Assembly: GCA_910584545.1 (NCBI GenBank)
Contig: CAJUBC010000010.1
Coordinates: 1-51,578, forward strand
Direction: 5' to 3'
From: an uncultured Muribaculaceae bacterium
GTDB taxonomy: Bacteria > Bacteroidota > Bacteroidia > Bacteroidales > Muribaculaceae
Length of the DNA: 51,578 nt
The notes under the pieces were generated by a model that saw nothing but the letters and a program-made list of their open reading frames with translations, searched no databases and had not been told where the DNA came from. Shown here one piece after another: positions 7,736 to 16,355 of the stretch (position 1 is the first letter of the stretch; every line of letters begins with the position of its first letter). Both the position numbers and the translations under genes were made by a program.

Positions 7736-9107
7736 CCGAACCACCGGTCACAAGAGACTGATACAGTGCGTGACATGGATACTCAGAGCACTTGTCGGAG
7801 GAGTTTTCATCTTCTCCGGATTTGTCAAGGCCATCGACCCATGGGGCACGCTGTATAAGGTTGAGGAGTATCTGAGCGTTATGGGCATAGGGCTTTGGCA
7901 TTCAATAGTGATTGCCGGAGTTTTCATGCTCTGCGCCTTCGAGTTCACCATTGGTGTTTTTCTCGCTCTCGGATGTTATAGAAGATCCACTCCCTGGCTG
8001 GCATTCATCACTATGTGCTTCATGCTTCCGCTTACCCTCTGGATTGCGGTATCGAACCCTGTAGCCGATTGCGGCTGTTTCGGAGATGCGGTGCTGATTT
8101 CGAACTGGGGCACGTTCTGGAAGAATGTGGCTCTGATGGTCGGCGTTATATGGTTGATAAAGTTCAACATGCGCTGTCCTTGTATCATCGCCCCCGCATT
8201 GCAGTGGGTGGCGTTTCTATGCACCATGCTTTTCTTAGGTTCCATCGAGATGACAGGATATCTCCAGCAGCCGTTACTCGACTTCCGTCCATACAAGACC
8301 GGACTGGCTCTTATCCCTGAAGGTCATGATGAGGATGAAGGGAGTTTCATATTCATATATGAGAAGGATGGAGTCCGGAAAGAGTTCACCGAGACCGACA
8401 CCCTCCCTTCGGAGGATGAGGGATGGAAGTTCGTGGAGCGCCGCGATATAATTCCTGTCAGGGACAATGGAGACAAAGTCGAGGATTCTGGAAGTGACCG
8501 TACCATCCGGCTTTGGGATAAGTCGGGGGCAGAGGACCTTACTGAAGAAGCTGTGCCTGAGGAGGGAGACATGCTGCTCCTGATGATGCCGGATTTGGCG
8601 GAGGTGACTCCGGCCATGACCTGGAAACTGAACTCTCTGTATGACTGGAGCCGGGATCATGACGCGGAGATGTCTGCTGTCGTGGCTGGAACTCCTCAGG
8701 AAGTGTCTGAATGGGAGGACATCGCCATTCCCGAATATGAGGTCTATACCTCCGACGACACATCCATCAAGGAGGTGGCGAGAGGAAATCCAGCGGTGGT
8801 ATTTCTACGCGACGGCAAAGTGGTATGGAAGCGTACGCTTAGTTCCGTAGATGTCGATGATTTCATGGCCCCGGACATTGATCCCAATCCCATGAATTAC
8901 GCCCCGGACGGCATCCATAACCTATATAGAAGGATATGGCTCTATGCGGTTGTGCTAATTCTCCTCGCCGTTGTTTCTCAGATGCCTAAACTCTTGAGCA
9001 AGGTGGAACAGAAGGGAAAGGATATTGTCAGCAAGGGAAGACAGCTTGTCGGAAAGACTCAAAAAGACAAGATTATTCGTGATGATAAGGCTCACCGCGA
9101 AGAATAG
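7695..9107 (+). CDS. MauE/DoxX-like membrane protein with a thioredoxin-like extracytoplasmic part
   Basis: A 470-residue membrane protein. The first 190 residues hold about five transmembrane helices with the DoxX/MauE layout (ALVGGVFIFSGFVKAIDPWG near 32-51) and a CGCFG motif (Cys126 and Cys128), the redox-type pair typical of MauE-like proteins. A large hydrophilic region follows (about 200-405), whose second half (AMTWKLNSLYDWSRDH..., NPAVVFLRDGKVVWKR) looks like a thioredoxin fold without a CxxC. A last helix lies near 412-430, then a basic tail. The start at 7695 overlaps the DUF1599 gene by 41 bases; I see no better start before the first helix. Its 3' end overlaps the converging rlmH by 35 bases. 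A role in passing electrons across the inner membrane is plausible but inferred. Confidence 0.75.
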   Translation: MQSSQSSSSESNSDRTTGHKRLIQCVTWILRALVGGVFIFSGFVKAIDPWGTLYKVEEYLSVMGIGLWHSIVIAGVFMLCAFEFTIGVFLALGCYRRSTPWLAFITMCFMLPLTLWIAVSNPVADCGCFGDAVLISNWGTFWKNVALMVGVIWLIKFNMRCPCIIAPALQWVAFLCTMLFLGSIEMTGYLQQPLLDFRPYKTGLALIPEGHDEDEGSFIFIYEKDGVRKEFTETDTLPSEDEGWKFVERRDIIPVRDNGDKVEDSGSDRTIRLWDKSGAEDLTEEAVPEEGDMLLLMMPDLAEVTPAMTWKLNSLYDWSRDHDAEMSAVVAGTPQEVSEWEDIAIPEYEVYTSDDTSIKEVARGNPAVVFLRDGKVVWKRTLSSVDVDDFMAPDIDPNPMNYAPDGIHNLYRRIWLYAVVLILLAVVSQMPKLLSKVEQKGKDIVSKGRQLVGKTQKDKIIRDDKAHREE

Positions 9108-9546
9108 TCATTCCACGGTAAATTTGCTCTACGAAGAACAGACGCACCATCTCGTGATTGAATGTCATCTTCGAGAGTGAGATTTTGGCATCTGCCCGCT
9201 CATACACTTTGTCGGAGAACCCGTAGGGACCGCCGATAAGAAATATGACTCGTTTGCGGCCTGACACTTGAAGTTTTTCAAGGTAGGCCGCAAACTGCAT
9301 GGAGGTGTATTCGCGACCTCTTTCATCAAGAAGCACAAGCATGTCGGAAAGTCCTATCTTGGAGAGAACCGCTTCCCCTTCAAGCTGTTTCTGCCGGTCA
9401 GGGCCAGTGCCTGAGCTGACTTTCACATCCTTTATTTCCTGAATGGAGAAGGGTATGTAGTGTTTCATACGTGAGCTGTATTCAGCGATACCCTCGATGA
9501 CGAAACCGGTCGAAGTGCGTCCGACCGCCATTAGTACAAATTCCAT
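9073..9546 (-). CDS. rlmH: 23S rRNA (pseudouridine1915-N3)-methyltransferase RlmH
   Basis: A 157-residue SPOUT methyltransferase that methylates pseudouridine 1915 in helix 69 of 23S rRNA on assembled 70S ribosomes. The family motifs are all there: LLDERGREYTS, the cofactor-binding FLIGGPYGFSD, and the C-terminal LSKMTFNHEMVRLFFVEQIYRG ending in YHHE. Length is normal. It sits 24 bases downstream of the MATE gene on the same strand and probably shares its transcript. The last 35 bases overlap the 3' end of the converging MauE/DoxX-like gene. Confidence 0.97.
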   Translation of the reverse strand: MEFVLMAVGRTSTGFVIEGIAEYSSRMKHYIPFSIQEIKDVKVSSGTGPDRQKQLEGEAVLSKIGLSDMLVLLDERGREYTSMQFAAYLEKLQVSGRKRVIFLIGGPYGFSDKVYERADAKISLSKMTFNHEMVRLFFVEQIYRGMTILRGEPYHHE

Positions 9547-9570
9547 AAAATATATTATATTACTCAGGTG

Positions 9571-11070
9571 TCACCCCAGACCCGGAGTATCGTTTACAAC
9601 TGTATCCGCATCGTCCGTAGCCCTGTCGCTCTTCAGAACGGAATTCCTCAACCATGCCCCTGACCGCAGTCGCATCAGGAATATGATGCCTCTGAAACAG
9701 AGTTCCACGCACATGGCCACCCATACACCCTTGAGTCCCATGATCGGTGCAAGAATGGCGGCAAGCGTGATTCTTACCAGCCACATGCTTGCAAGGTTCA
9801 TGGCACATGGCTTGAATGTATCGCCTGCACCGATAAAGGCCCCGTAGCACACGATTGCGGCCGCGTACATCGGTTCAGCCCATGCCTCGATGCGCAATGC
9901 CATCACTCCAAGGTCCACAATCTCCCGGTCTGGCGTCATTATGCCGATTATTGCAGGTGCTCCAAGATACATCATCAACCCCATCACGCTCATCACCGAG
10001 ATTCCCATAACCACGGTGATGAGGGCGAATCGGCGAGCCAGGCTTTTCTTACCGGCTCCTATCGCCTGTCCGGTCATGGTTGTAGCCGCGTCCGAGATTC
10101 CGAAGCCGGGCATGTAACATAGTCCTTCAGCCGTCACGGCAAATGCGTTTGCGGCAATCGCCGCCGCTCCCAGTGGAGCGACGATCATGGTCAGGGTAAT
10201 CTGTGCGGAGCTGTTGATGATCCTCTCTATGCCGATGGGGTAGCCGAGAGTAAATGCGTTACGTACCACTTCACGTGTAGGTCTCCAGTATCCTCTTATA
10301 CGGCGCAGGTTGAGTTCGGAATTACCGTGCCATAGATAGGTCGCGAGTATAAGCGTGGCCACAAGCATGGCGAGTCCCGTACCGAGTGCGGCTCCCTTTA
10401 CACCAAGGTTGAATCCCGGTATTGTGATCGCTGTCCCCGCAAGTTCTATCTCTCTGGTCGGGAAGATAAGGAAAAAGTTGAAGAATACATCGAAAACACA
10501 CATCAATACTCCGGTTATGCCGGGTACAAGCATGTTTCCAGAACAACGCAGCATGTTGTTGGAAAGGAAATTCAACTGCATCACCGGTAGGGACAGGGCA
10601 AAAATGAGAAAATATGCTGAAGCTCCAAGTGCCGTCTCTCCTGAGCCCCCGAGTATATAGGGCAGTCGCGGTGACAAAGCTACGCCAACCGCAGAGATTG
10701 CAATGCTGAAAAGGAATGTGGCAACGTATCCCTGTCGGGCCACAGCTGCAGCCTCCGTGTTTCTCCGCGCGCCTATCAGGTGCGCCACCTGCACTGCGAA
10801 GCCTGTGGCAGCCGCCGAACATAGTCCCATGAAGAGCCATGTGGATGTGCTTATGAGACCGACAGCTGCAGCAGCATCCATGCCAACATGTCCCACCATA
10901 GTCGCATCGATGTACTGCATGAGTATGTTGGCAAGCTGGGCCATGATCGATGGCAGGCTGAGATTTACTGCCATCGACAATATGCTCTGCATGCTGGCAT
11001 GATCTCCACGGCTGATGATCCGTGCGAGCCGGCTTCGCTGGTCTCTATCTTCTGTGGTCAGTTCGTTCAC
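9571..11070 (-). CDS. MATE-family multidrug/metabolite exporter
   Basis: A 499-residue inner-membrane protein with about 12 hydrophobic helices, of the MatE family that exports cationic drugs or metabolites against Na+ or H+. LSLPSIMAQLANILMQYIDATMVG (about residues 38-61) and VGAFIGAG-like Gly-rich turns in the C-terminal half are typical. The start is uncertain: 11070 is a GTG; the first ATG in frame is at 10992. I keep 11070 because the preceding RIISRGDHAS stretch resembles the conserved N terminus of Bacteroidales relatives. The promoter at 11074-11105 would then give almost no leader. The gene leads a two-gene operon with rlmH. The substrate cannot be predicted. Confidence 0.9.
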   Translation of the reverse strand: MNELTTEDRDQRSRLARIISRGDHASMQSILSMAVNLSLPSIMAQLANILMQYIDATMVGHVGMDAAAAVGLISTSTWLFMGLCSAAATGFAVQVAHLIGARRNTEAAAVARQGYVATFLFSIAISAVGVALSPRLPYILGGSGETALGASAYFLIFALSLPVMQLNFLSNNMLRCSGNMLVPGITGVLMCVFDVFFNFFLIFPTREIELAGTAITIPGFNLGVKGAALGTGLAMLVATLILATYLWHGNSELNLRRIRGYWRPTREVVRNAFTLGYPIGIERIINSSAQITLTMIVAPLGAAAIAANAFAVTAEGLCYMPGFGISDAATTMTGQAIGAGKKSLARRFALITVVMGISVMSVMGLMMYLGAPAIIGIMTPDREIVDLGVMALRIEAWAEPMYAAAIVCYGAFIGAGDTFKPCAMNLASMWLVRITLAAILAPIMGLKGVWVAMCVELCFRGIIFLMRLRSGAWLRNSVLKSDRATDDADTVVNDTPGLG

Positions 11071-11073
11071 AAT

Positions 11074-11105
11074 GCAAAATTAGGACCTTATTTCGAAACG
11101 GCAAA
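11074..11105 (-). promoter_or_regulatory. Consensus promoter for the MATE-rlmH operon
   Basis: Minus strand: TTTG (11105-11102), 19 nt, TAATTTTGC (11082-11074). The -33 element is made from the T-run of the upstream gene's terminator. The -7 element ends 4 bases before the GTG start, so the transcript may be nearly leaderless. Confidence 0.7.
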
Positions 11106-11134
11106 AAAAAAGAACCGGATTGTTGGTCCGGTTC
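11103..11134 (-). terminator. Rho-independent terminator of the Spy-like gene
   Basis: On the minus strand GAACCGGA (11134-11127), a 7-nt loop and TCCGGTTC (11119-11112) form an 8-bp stem followed by nine T residues (11111-11103). It lies about 40 bases past the stop of the Spy-like gene. Confidence 0.9.
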
Positions 11135-11175
11135 CTCACGTTTTGATTCAACTATATGACGTTTTGCGGATTGTA

Positions 11176-11745
11176 TTATTTCGATTGATCATTGCCCTCT
11201 TTGGCTCGCTGGAAGCTCTTTACTTTGCCTCCCTTCTGGAATTCTGAGCTTTTGATGCGGTTGTTGCGGTCTACCTTCATCTTATGCGCTTTGGCTTTGC
11301 GGCCATTGTCGGGATTGCCGTTCACGAAATTATCCTCGAGGAATTTCGTGTACTGGTCAGGAGTAAGGATTGAACGGAGTCCGTTGAGGTAGTTTTTCCT
11401 GACATCCTGACGCTTCTGACGAGCCTGGGCCTTTGCGGCATCTTTTGCATCCTTACGGTCACGGCGGCACTGCTCTATCTGCTTGCGCTGGGTGTCGTTG
11501 AGTGTCTCGATTTTACTCTTCTGGTCTGCGGTAAGCTCGAGGCTGGAGAAGTCATAGGCCATCATGTTGCACTGTCCGTCACGCATCGGTCTGCATGCTG
11601 CCGGGCATACTGCAGATTCATCACAGATTTGAACCTGACAGGGGGTTGAGGACTGTGCCACACATTTCGCAGGTTTCTGCGCGATGGCAGCCGAGGAGAA
11701 TAATGTCATCGCCATAATGGCGAGGCTTGCTATTTTACCTTTCAT
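11176..11745 (-). CDS. Periplasmic Spy/LTXXQ-like helical protein with a Cys-rich N-terminal segment
   Basis: A 189-residue exported protein. I start at 11745 because MKGKIASLAIMAMTLFSSAAIAQ is a clear signal peptide; the in-frame ATG at 11802 would put 19 polar residues in front. After cleavage comes a segment with six Cys in about 35 residues (KCVAQSSTPCQVQICDES...). Then follows a highly charged helix with LELTADQKSKIETLND...QIEQCRRDRKDAKDAAKAQARQ and ILTPDQYTKFLE, matching the LTxxQ-type repeats of Spy/CpxP-like periplasmic chaperones and the related DUF4890 proteins. The tail is very basic. Monocistronic with its own terminator. A role in envelope stress or metal binding is inference; the Cys cluster is unusual for this family. 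Confidence 0.75.
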   Translation of the reverse strand: MKGKIASLAIMAMTLFSSAAIAQKPAKCVAQSSTPCQVQICDESAVCPAACRPMRDGQCNMMAYDFSSLELTADQKSKIETLNDTQRKQIEQCRRDRKDAKDAAKAQARQKRQDVRKNYLNGLRSILTPDQYTKFLEDNFVNGNPDNGRKAKAHKMKVDRNNRIKSSEFQKGGKVKSFQRAKEGNDQSK

Positions 11746-12118
11746 TTCTTTCTGTATTGATTTTTGTTCTTTTGATATCCTAATGTCGCTGATTTCTGTC
11801 ATCTGCTTACAATCGGTATTGCTTTTGTAGCTACTGCAAATAAGACGCTTTGAAGAAAGGATAGTTTAAACCCGATATTTTTTTTAACAACGATTAACAA
11901 AACTTCATCATTCAACATGCTGTATGTCAACATATGGCGATTTATGCTTCCAAGGACCCGGATGCTCCGCTTTGGAGCTTTCATAAAATTGTGACCGATA
12001 TGAAACATTTACGTAACAACCTTTCCATTATTTTGCGGTTGAAATCTTAGAGTATGGAAGAAGACATAAAACTCATCAAAAACTCCTATATGATTTCACG
12101 ACATAATAATCGATCTAT
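11746..12118. other. Intergenic region between the Spy-like and phosphate-transporter genes
   Basis: About 370 AT-rich bases. Contents I can point to: a GCTCC-5 nt-GGAGC hairpin (11964-11978), a near-consensus -7 element for the plus-strand transporter (TTATTTTGC, about 12028-12036), and a 30-codon reading frame at 12054-12146 that overlaps the transporter start in another frame. No clear promoter was found for the minus-strand gene. Confidence 0.4.
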
Positions 12119-14407
12119 ATGGATATACTGTTTCTTTGTGTGGTGATTTTTCTCTTCATTCTTGCTGTGTTCGACCTTTCTGTCGGAGTCAGCAATGATG
12201 CGGTAAATTTTCTGAATTCAGCGTTGGGATCCAAGGCAGCTCCATTCAAGCGGATCCTGACAGTGGCGTCGATTGGCGTCTTCATCGGAGCCGCCATGAG
12301 CAACGGCATGATGGATGTGGCACGCCACGGTATCTTCAGGCCGGAGAATTTTGCGTTCTACGACCTGATTTGCATTTTTATGGCAGTGATGGTCACCGAT
12401 ATCATTCTCCTTGACATTTTTAATTCGCTTGGAATGCCTACGTCCACAACAGTGTCAATGGTGTTCGAACTTCTTGGTGCCACGTTCGTGGTGGCATTGA
12501 TAAAGATGACTTCCGGCTCTACCGAACTCGGTTTCAACGATCTGCTTAACACGGAGAAGGCTCTGTCGGTCATATTGGGTATATTCCTTTCCGTAGGAAT
12601 AGCGTTTGTGTTCGGTACATTGGTGCAGTTCCTGACACGCATGATTTTCTCGTTCAATTATAAGATTAACCTGAAATGGAAGATAGGGATATTCGGAGGA
12701 CTCTGTACCACGGCCATTGTATATTTCCTACTCATCAAGGGAGCTAAGGACCTTACGTTCATGACTCCGGAGGTGAAGGCATGGGTCAACCACAATACAT
12801 TGTTGATCGTAGGCATGACTTTCGCCGTTAGCACCGTGTTGATGCAGATTCTCCATCTGCTGAAAGTGGATGTGCTCAAGGTGATAGTGCTTTTAGGAAC
12901 CTTCTCGCTGGCGATGGCGTTCGCCGGTAACGACCTCGTGAACTTCATCGGAGTGCCGCTCACCGGTCTCGCCTCATATCAGGATTATATTGCCAATGGC
13001 GAAGGGGAGGCGAAATCCTATCTTATGGGATCGCTCAACGGACCGTCCGACACACCGCTCTATTTCCTGGTAGGTGCCGGACTCATAATGGTTGTCGCGC
13101 TCGCCACCTCAAAGAAGGCCCGGAAAGTGAGTCAGACAGAAATAGGCCTTGGCAGCAGCGGTGAGGGTGATGAGATGTTCGGCAGCTCGCGCATAGCGCG
13201 CAGTCTTGTGCGGTTCTCGCTTACAATCCTCCAATGGGTGCGCAGGATAACGCCGCTCAAGGTGAGGGCCTGGACCAACCGCCGTTTCAATACTGATGAA
13301 GCGATAATGGACCAGGGAGCGGCATTCGACCTTCTGCGCGGTTCCGTCAATCTGGTGCTCGCGGGTGCTCTTATAGCACTTGGTACATCGCTGAAGCTTC
13401 CTCTCTCCACTACGTTCGTGACCTTTATGGTGGCCATGGGTACGTCGCTTGCCGACCGTGCGTGGGGTCGTGAGAGCGCGGTGTTCAGGATTACCGGTGT
13501 CATCTCTGTGATAGGCGGCTGGTTCCTTACAGCCGGAGTGGCATTCATCGGAGCCGGCATCATCGTGACAGCCATGCATTTCGGAGGCGCATGGGCTATG
13601 TGCGCGCTCGCTGTCGTCACTATAATCGTGATAATCCGCAGCAACCGCAGATTCAGGTCAAAGAGCGAGGATGAAAGCGGCGAGACGGTTTTCAATGCCA
13701 TCATCTCCTCCAAAGACGATACAAATGTCTGGCCGATGGTCGAGCTGTATGTCGTAGGCAACCAGCGTAAATTCATGGATGTAGCCGAGGAGGTGTATCG
13801 TGTTACCACCCAGGCTTTCATCAAGGAGGATATCAGGGCCCTCGACAAGACGGAGAGAACGCTGCATAAACAGAAATCAGTACTTAAGAACGCGAGAAGA
13901 CGTGAGACGCTCTGTATGCGCCATGTAAACCGGGCAACAGCAATCGAGAAAAACACTTGGTTTCACCTGAGCAACAACTGCTGTATGTCGGTTCTATACA
14001 ATCTCCGTAGAATCAATGAGATATGTAAGGAGCACGTGGAGAATAACTTCAGACCTCTGCCCACGCACTATCTTGAAAACTATGAAGTGTTGCGCACAAG
14101 AATCTCAACTCTTTTCAATGATATCAAGGAACTCATTGATTCCGGAGATGAGGAGACTGTTCCGACATTACGGCGTCATTGTGAGGACATCAAGAATTTT
14201 GCCTCCGATTCCTATCATGGCCTCTACATGCAGCTTCATGATGGCGACACCGCCACCATCACGGTTCTATATGTGTATCTGAATCTGCTGCAGGAAACGA
14301 GGGAAATGGTCTCGACCATCCGCAAGTATCTCCGTGCGTACGCCAAATTGCGCAACACTGACTTTTCTGATCGCCTTCTTCCTTATCCTACTGAAGTGGC
14401 CGGCTGA
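12119..14407 (+). CDS. Inorganic phosphate transporter, PiT family, with PhoU-like C-terminal domain
   Basis: A 762-residue inner-membrane protein of the PiT (PF01384) family, which imports phosphate or metal-phosphate with H+ or Na+. The two inverted signature regions are present: GVSNDAVNFLNSALGSKAA (about 23-41) and FAGNDLVNFIGVPL (about 266-279). A further repeat, KLPLSTTFVTFMVAMG, lies near 420-435. The last 220 residues (after about 530) are cytoplasmic and helical, rich in charged residues, and resemble the PhoU-like domain fused to PiT proteins in Bacteroidetes, probably a regulator of transport. The gene is single and its end overlaps the converging comEC by 20 bases. The start has no alternative in frame close by. 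Confidence 0.9.
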   Translation: MDILFLCVVIFLFILAVFDLSVGVSNDAVNFLNSALGSKAAPFKRILTVASIGVFIGAAMSNGMMDVARHGIFRPENFAFYDLICIFMAVMVTDIILLDIFNSLGMPTSTTVSMVFELLGATFVVALIKMTSGSTELGFNDLLNTEKALSVILGIFLSVGIAFVFGTLVQFLTRMIFSFNYKINLKWKIGIFGGLCTTAIVYFLLIKGAKDLTFMTPEVKAWVNHNTLLIVGMTFAVSTVLMQILHLLKVDVLKVIVLLGTFSLAMAFAGNDLVNFIGVPLTGLASYQDYIANGEGEAKSYLMGSLNGPSDTPLYFLVGAGLIMVVALATSKKARKVSQTEIGLGSSGEGDEMFGSSRIARSLVRFSLTILQWVRRITPLKVRAWTNRRFNTDEAIMDQGAAFDLLRGSVNLVLAGALIALGTSLKLPLSTTFVTFMVAMGTSLADRAWGRESAVFRITGVISVIGGWFLTAGVAFIGAGIIVTAMHFGGAWAMCALAVVTIIVIIRSNRRFRSKSEDESGETVFNAIISSKDDTNVWPMVELYVVGNQRKFMDVAEEVYRVTTQAFIKEDIRALDKTERTLHKQKSVLKNARRRETLCMRHVNRATAIEKNTWFHLSNNCCMSVLYNLRRINEICKEHVENNFRPLPTHYLENYEVLRTRISTLFNDIKELIDSGDEETVPTLRRHCEDIKNFASDSYHGLYMQLHDGDTATITVLYVYLNLLQETREMVSTIRKYLRAYAKLRNTDFSDRLLPYPTEVAG

Positions 14408-16355
14408 TGTTGACCGGCTGCCCGATGACCCGCAGAGGAGCCTCGCGGAGAGATTTTGCAGGGATTCCGATACTGTCAGCTTCATGCAGTAGTTCGGATT
14501 CCCTGCTGCGGCGCATGGACTGATGTATAACTATCGTATCAGCTTCAATATGTCCGGATATGTCGGATAGTTTATCGCGGAATCCTCTCGAGACGATGAG
14601 ATAGCGGCACTTCAGAGGAGACTTCATCCTCTTCTCGGGAAAGTTGCAGTCGAGCATGGCGATTGGTATTCCGCAAATCTCCCTGACGGTGAGAGCACCT
14701 GGACGGAACGCGACCGTTTCGCTATTACCATGATTTTTCACCAGAATCCGAGTCAAGGTCGGAGTGTTGTTCGTCACAATGAACGATGGACTTTCCTTGG
14801 CTGGAATCATGATGATTGCAAGTATAGCCGAGATTGCGGCTGCTGTCCCCAAGGCTAACCTATGGGATTTTCGGCAGTGCAGATGAAGGGCTAAGGCCAG
14901 ATTCGCTACAGCTGCCATCCAAAGTGCGACGGTTGCCGCGCCAACCTGTATCTCCAGCGAACCTCCGGCGCGACTCATCAGTGCCACGAATTTTGTGAGC
15001 AGTTCATAACCCCCGTCGGTAATGAGTGTCAACGCCGTTATGTGTATTCCGGCAGCCGACAGGCAAAGGGCTATCACGGCTATGGAGATGTATGCAGGAA
15101 GCAAAGGAAGAATCAGGATGTTTGTCGGTATAAAGGCTATGGGTAGCCGCCCGAAGTAATATGCCGTCAGTGTCCAGCTGACTCCAGTGGCAACAATCGT
15201 AGCGATAAGTAAGGCCGCTATGTTGTAGAGCCGGTGATGCTCATGCCGGTCTATAGGATTAAGTGCCGTTGCGAAGAATATAAGTCCCGCTACGCAGATG
15301 AAACTCAGCTGGAAACCGACATCGTAAAGAGCCATGGGAGAGAAGAGGAGAATAATGATGGCGGCAAGTAGCAGCGAATTCCAAGAGGAGTTCTTACGCT
15401 CAAGCCATACAGCTGTCATCATGCAGGCAGCCATCACACAGGCTCTCACTGTGGAGGGTGCCATACCTGACAAGAATGCATAGCCGAACAGCATCAACGT
15501 GCCCAACAGAAGTCGCCACTTGTATAGCCCGAAGAAATTCAATGGGAAAAATATGAAAAGCAGAATGCCGCCGATTATTCCTACATGCATACCGCTAAGT
15601 GCCAGGACATGAGCCACTCCGGCATCGGCAAACCTACTGCGGATGTCAGGGTCGAGATATGAGCGGTCGCCGAGGAGGATTGAAATCAGGAATTTACGAG
15701 TCTCAAGTTTCAGTGGACTTTTCTCCACCACTGTCTCAATCCGGTCCCGTATGTTTCGGGACAATCCCATGAAGGATGTGCTGTGTCCGGTTCTGATTAT
15801 ATCCACATCGTCAGCCTGCGTGCAATACAGTATACCCTTCTTTTCCATCCGGGACGCATAACCGGTGTCGAATGAGTTGGGAGAATCGTTTATCCTTTGA
15901 AAATTAGCCGGGAAAACAACTCTGTCATCTATATCCTTCGAGAGCGAAAGGTCCGGATTGACCCTCAATAAGACTGTAAAGTTAGAGCATTCAGTGATGC
16001 TGCCATCTCTGCCGCGCAGACGGTTCACAGCTACGGTGGCTCGGTCGCCCGAGGTGCCGTTGGTAATGTCGGTTATGCTCCCTTCAGCCAAATGATATGC
16101 TGAGAAATCATCGTTGGCAACCTTAAATGGTTGGGAAAACGCGCCACAGATTATACCTAATCCAGCGAACCATAGCCCTACCCATACATAGTGGAGTGGA
16201 TTGATCCGCATGCTTAGGATTGGTTTGCGGGAGAGATAAGTGAGGAGAAGGAGCAGCAGACAACCGGCTACAATAAGGCAACCGCCTGTCCACCAGGGTA
16301 CTCCTATAGTGGATAGCAATATTCCCGCGACTATGGCAGCCGCAGGAATGGTCAT
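14388..16355 (-). CDS. ComEC/Rec2-family DNA-uptake channel protein (no lactamase-like domain)
   Basis: A 655-residue polytopic membrane protein. I prefer the start at 16355, which forms an ATGA overlap with the stop of aroE; 16367 would add four residues. Two N-terminal helices are followed by an OB-like soluble part (about 60-210, DUF4131 region) and the competence domain: ALSGMHVGIIGGILLF, APSTVRACVMA and GFQLSFICVAGL are typical ComEC motifs. The C-terminal 150 residues do not show the HxHxDH metal site of the metallo-beta-lactamase domain found in Bacillus ComEC; many Bacteroidetes versions lack it. The protein would form the inner-membrane channel for incoming single-stranded DNA. Last gene of the ABC-F/M13/aroE operon. 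Confidence 0.88.
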   Translation of the reverse strand: MTIPAAAIVAGILLSTIGVPWWTGGCLIVAGCLLLLLLTYLSRKPILSMRINPLHYVWVGLWFAGLGIICGAFSQPFKVANDDFSAYHLAEGSITDITNGTSGDRATVAVNRLRGRDGSITECSNFTVLLRVNPDLSLSKDIDDRVVFPANFQRINDSPNSFDTGYASRMEKKGILYCTQADDVDIIRTGHSTSFMGLSRNIRDRIETVVEKSPLKLETRKFLISILLGDRSYLDPDIRSRFADAGVAHVLALSGMHVGIIGGILLFIFFPLNFFGLYKWRLLLGTLMLFGYAFLSGMAPSTVRACVMAACMMTAVWLERKNSSWNSLLLAAIIILLFSPMALYDVGFQLSFICVAGLIFFATALNPIDRHEHHRLYNIAALLIATIVATGVSWTLTAYYFGRLPIAFIPTNILILPLLPAYISIAVIALCLSAAGIHITALTLITDGGYELLTKFVALMSRAGGSLEIQVGAATVALWMAAVANLALALHLHCRKSHRLALGTAAAISAILAIIMIPAKESPSFIVTNNTPTLTRILVKNHGNSETVAFRPGALTVREICGIPIAMLDCNFPEKRMKSPLKCRYLIVSRGFRDKLSDISGHIEADTIVIHQSMRRSRESELLHEADSIGIPAKSLREAPLRVIGQPVNISRPLQ

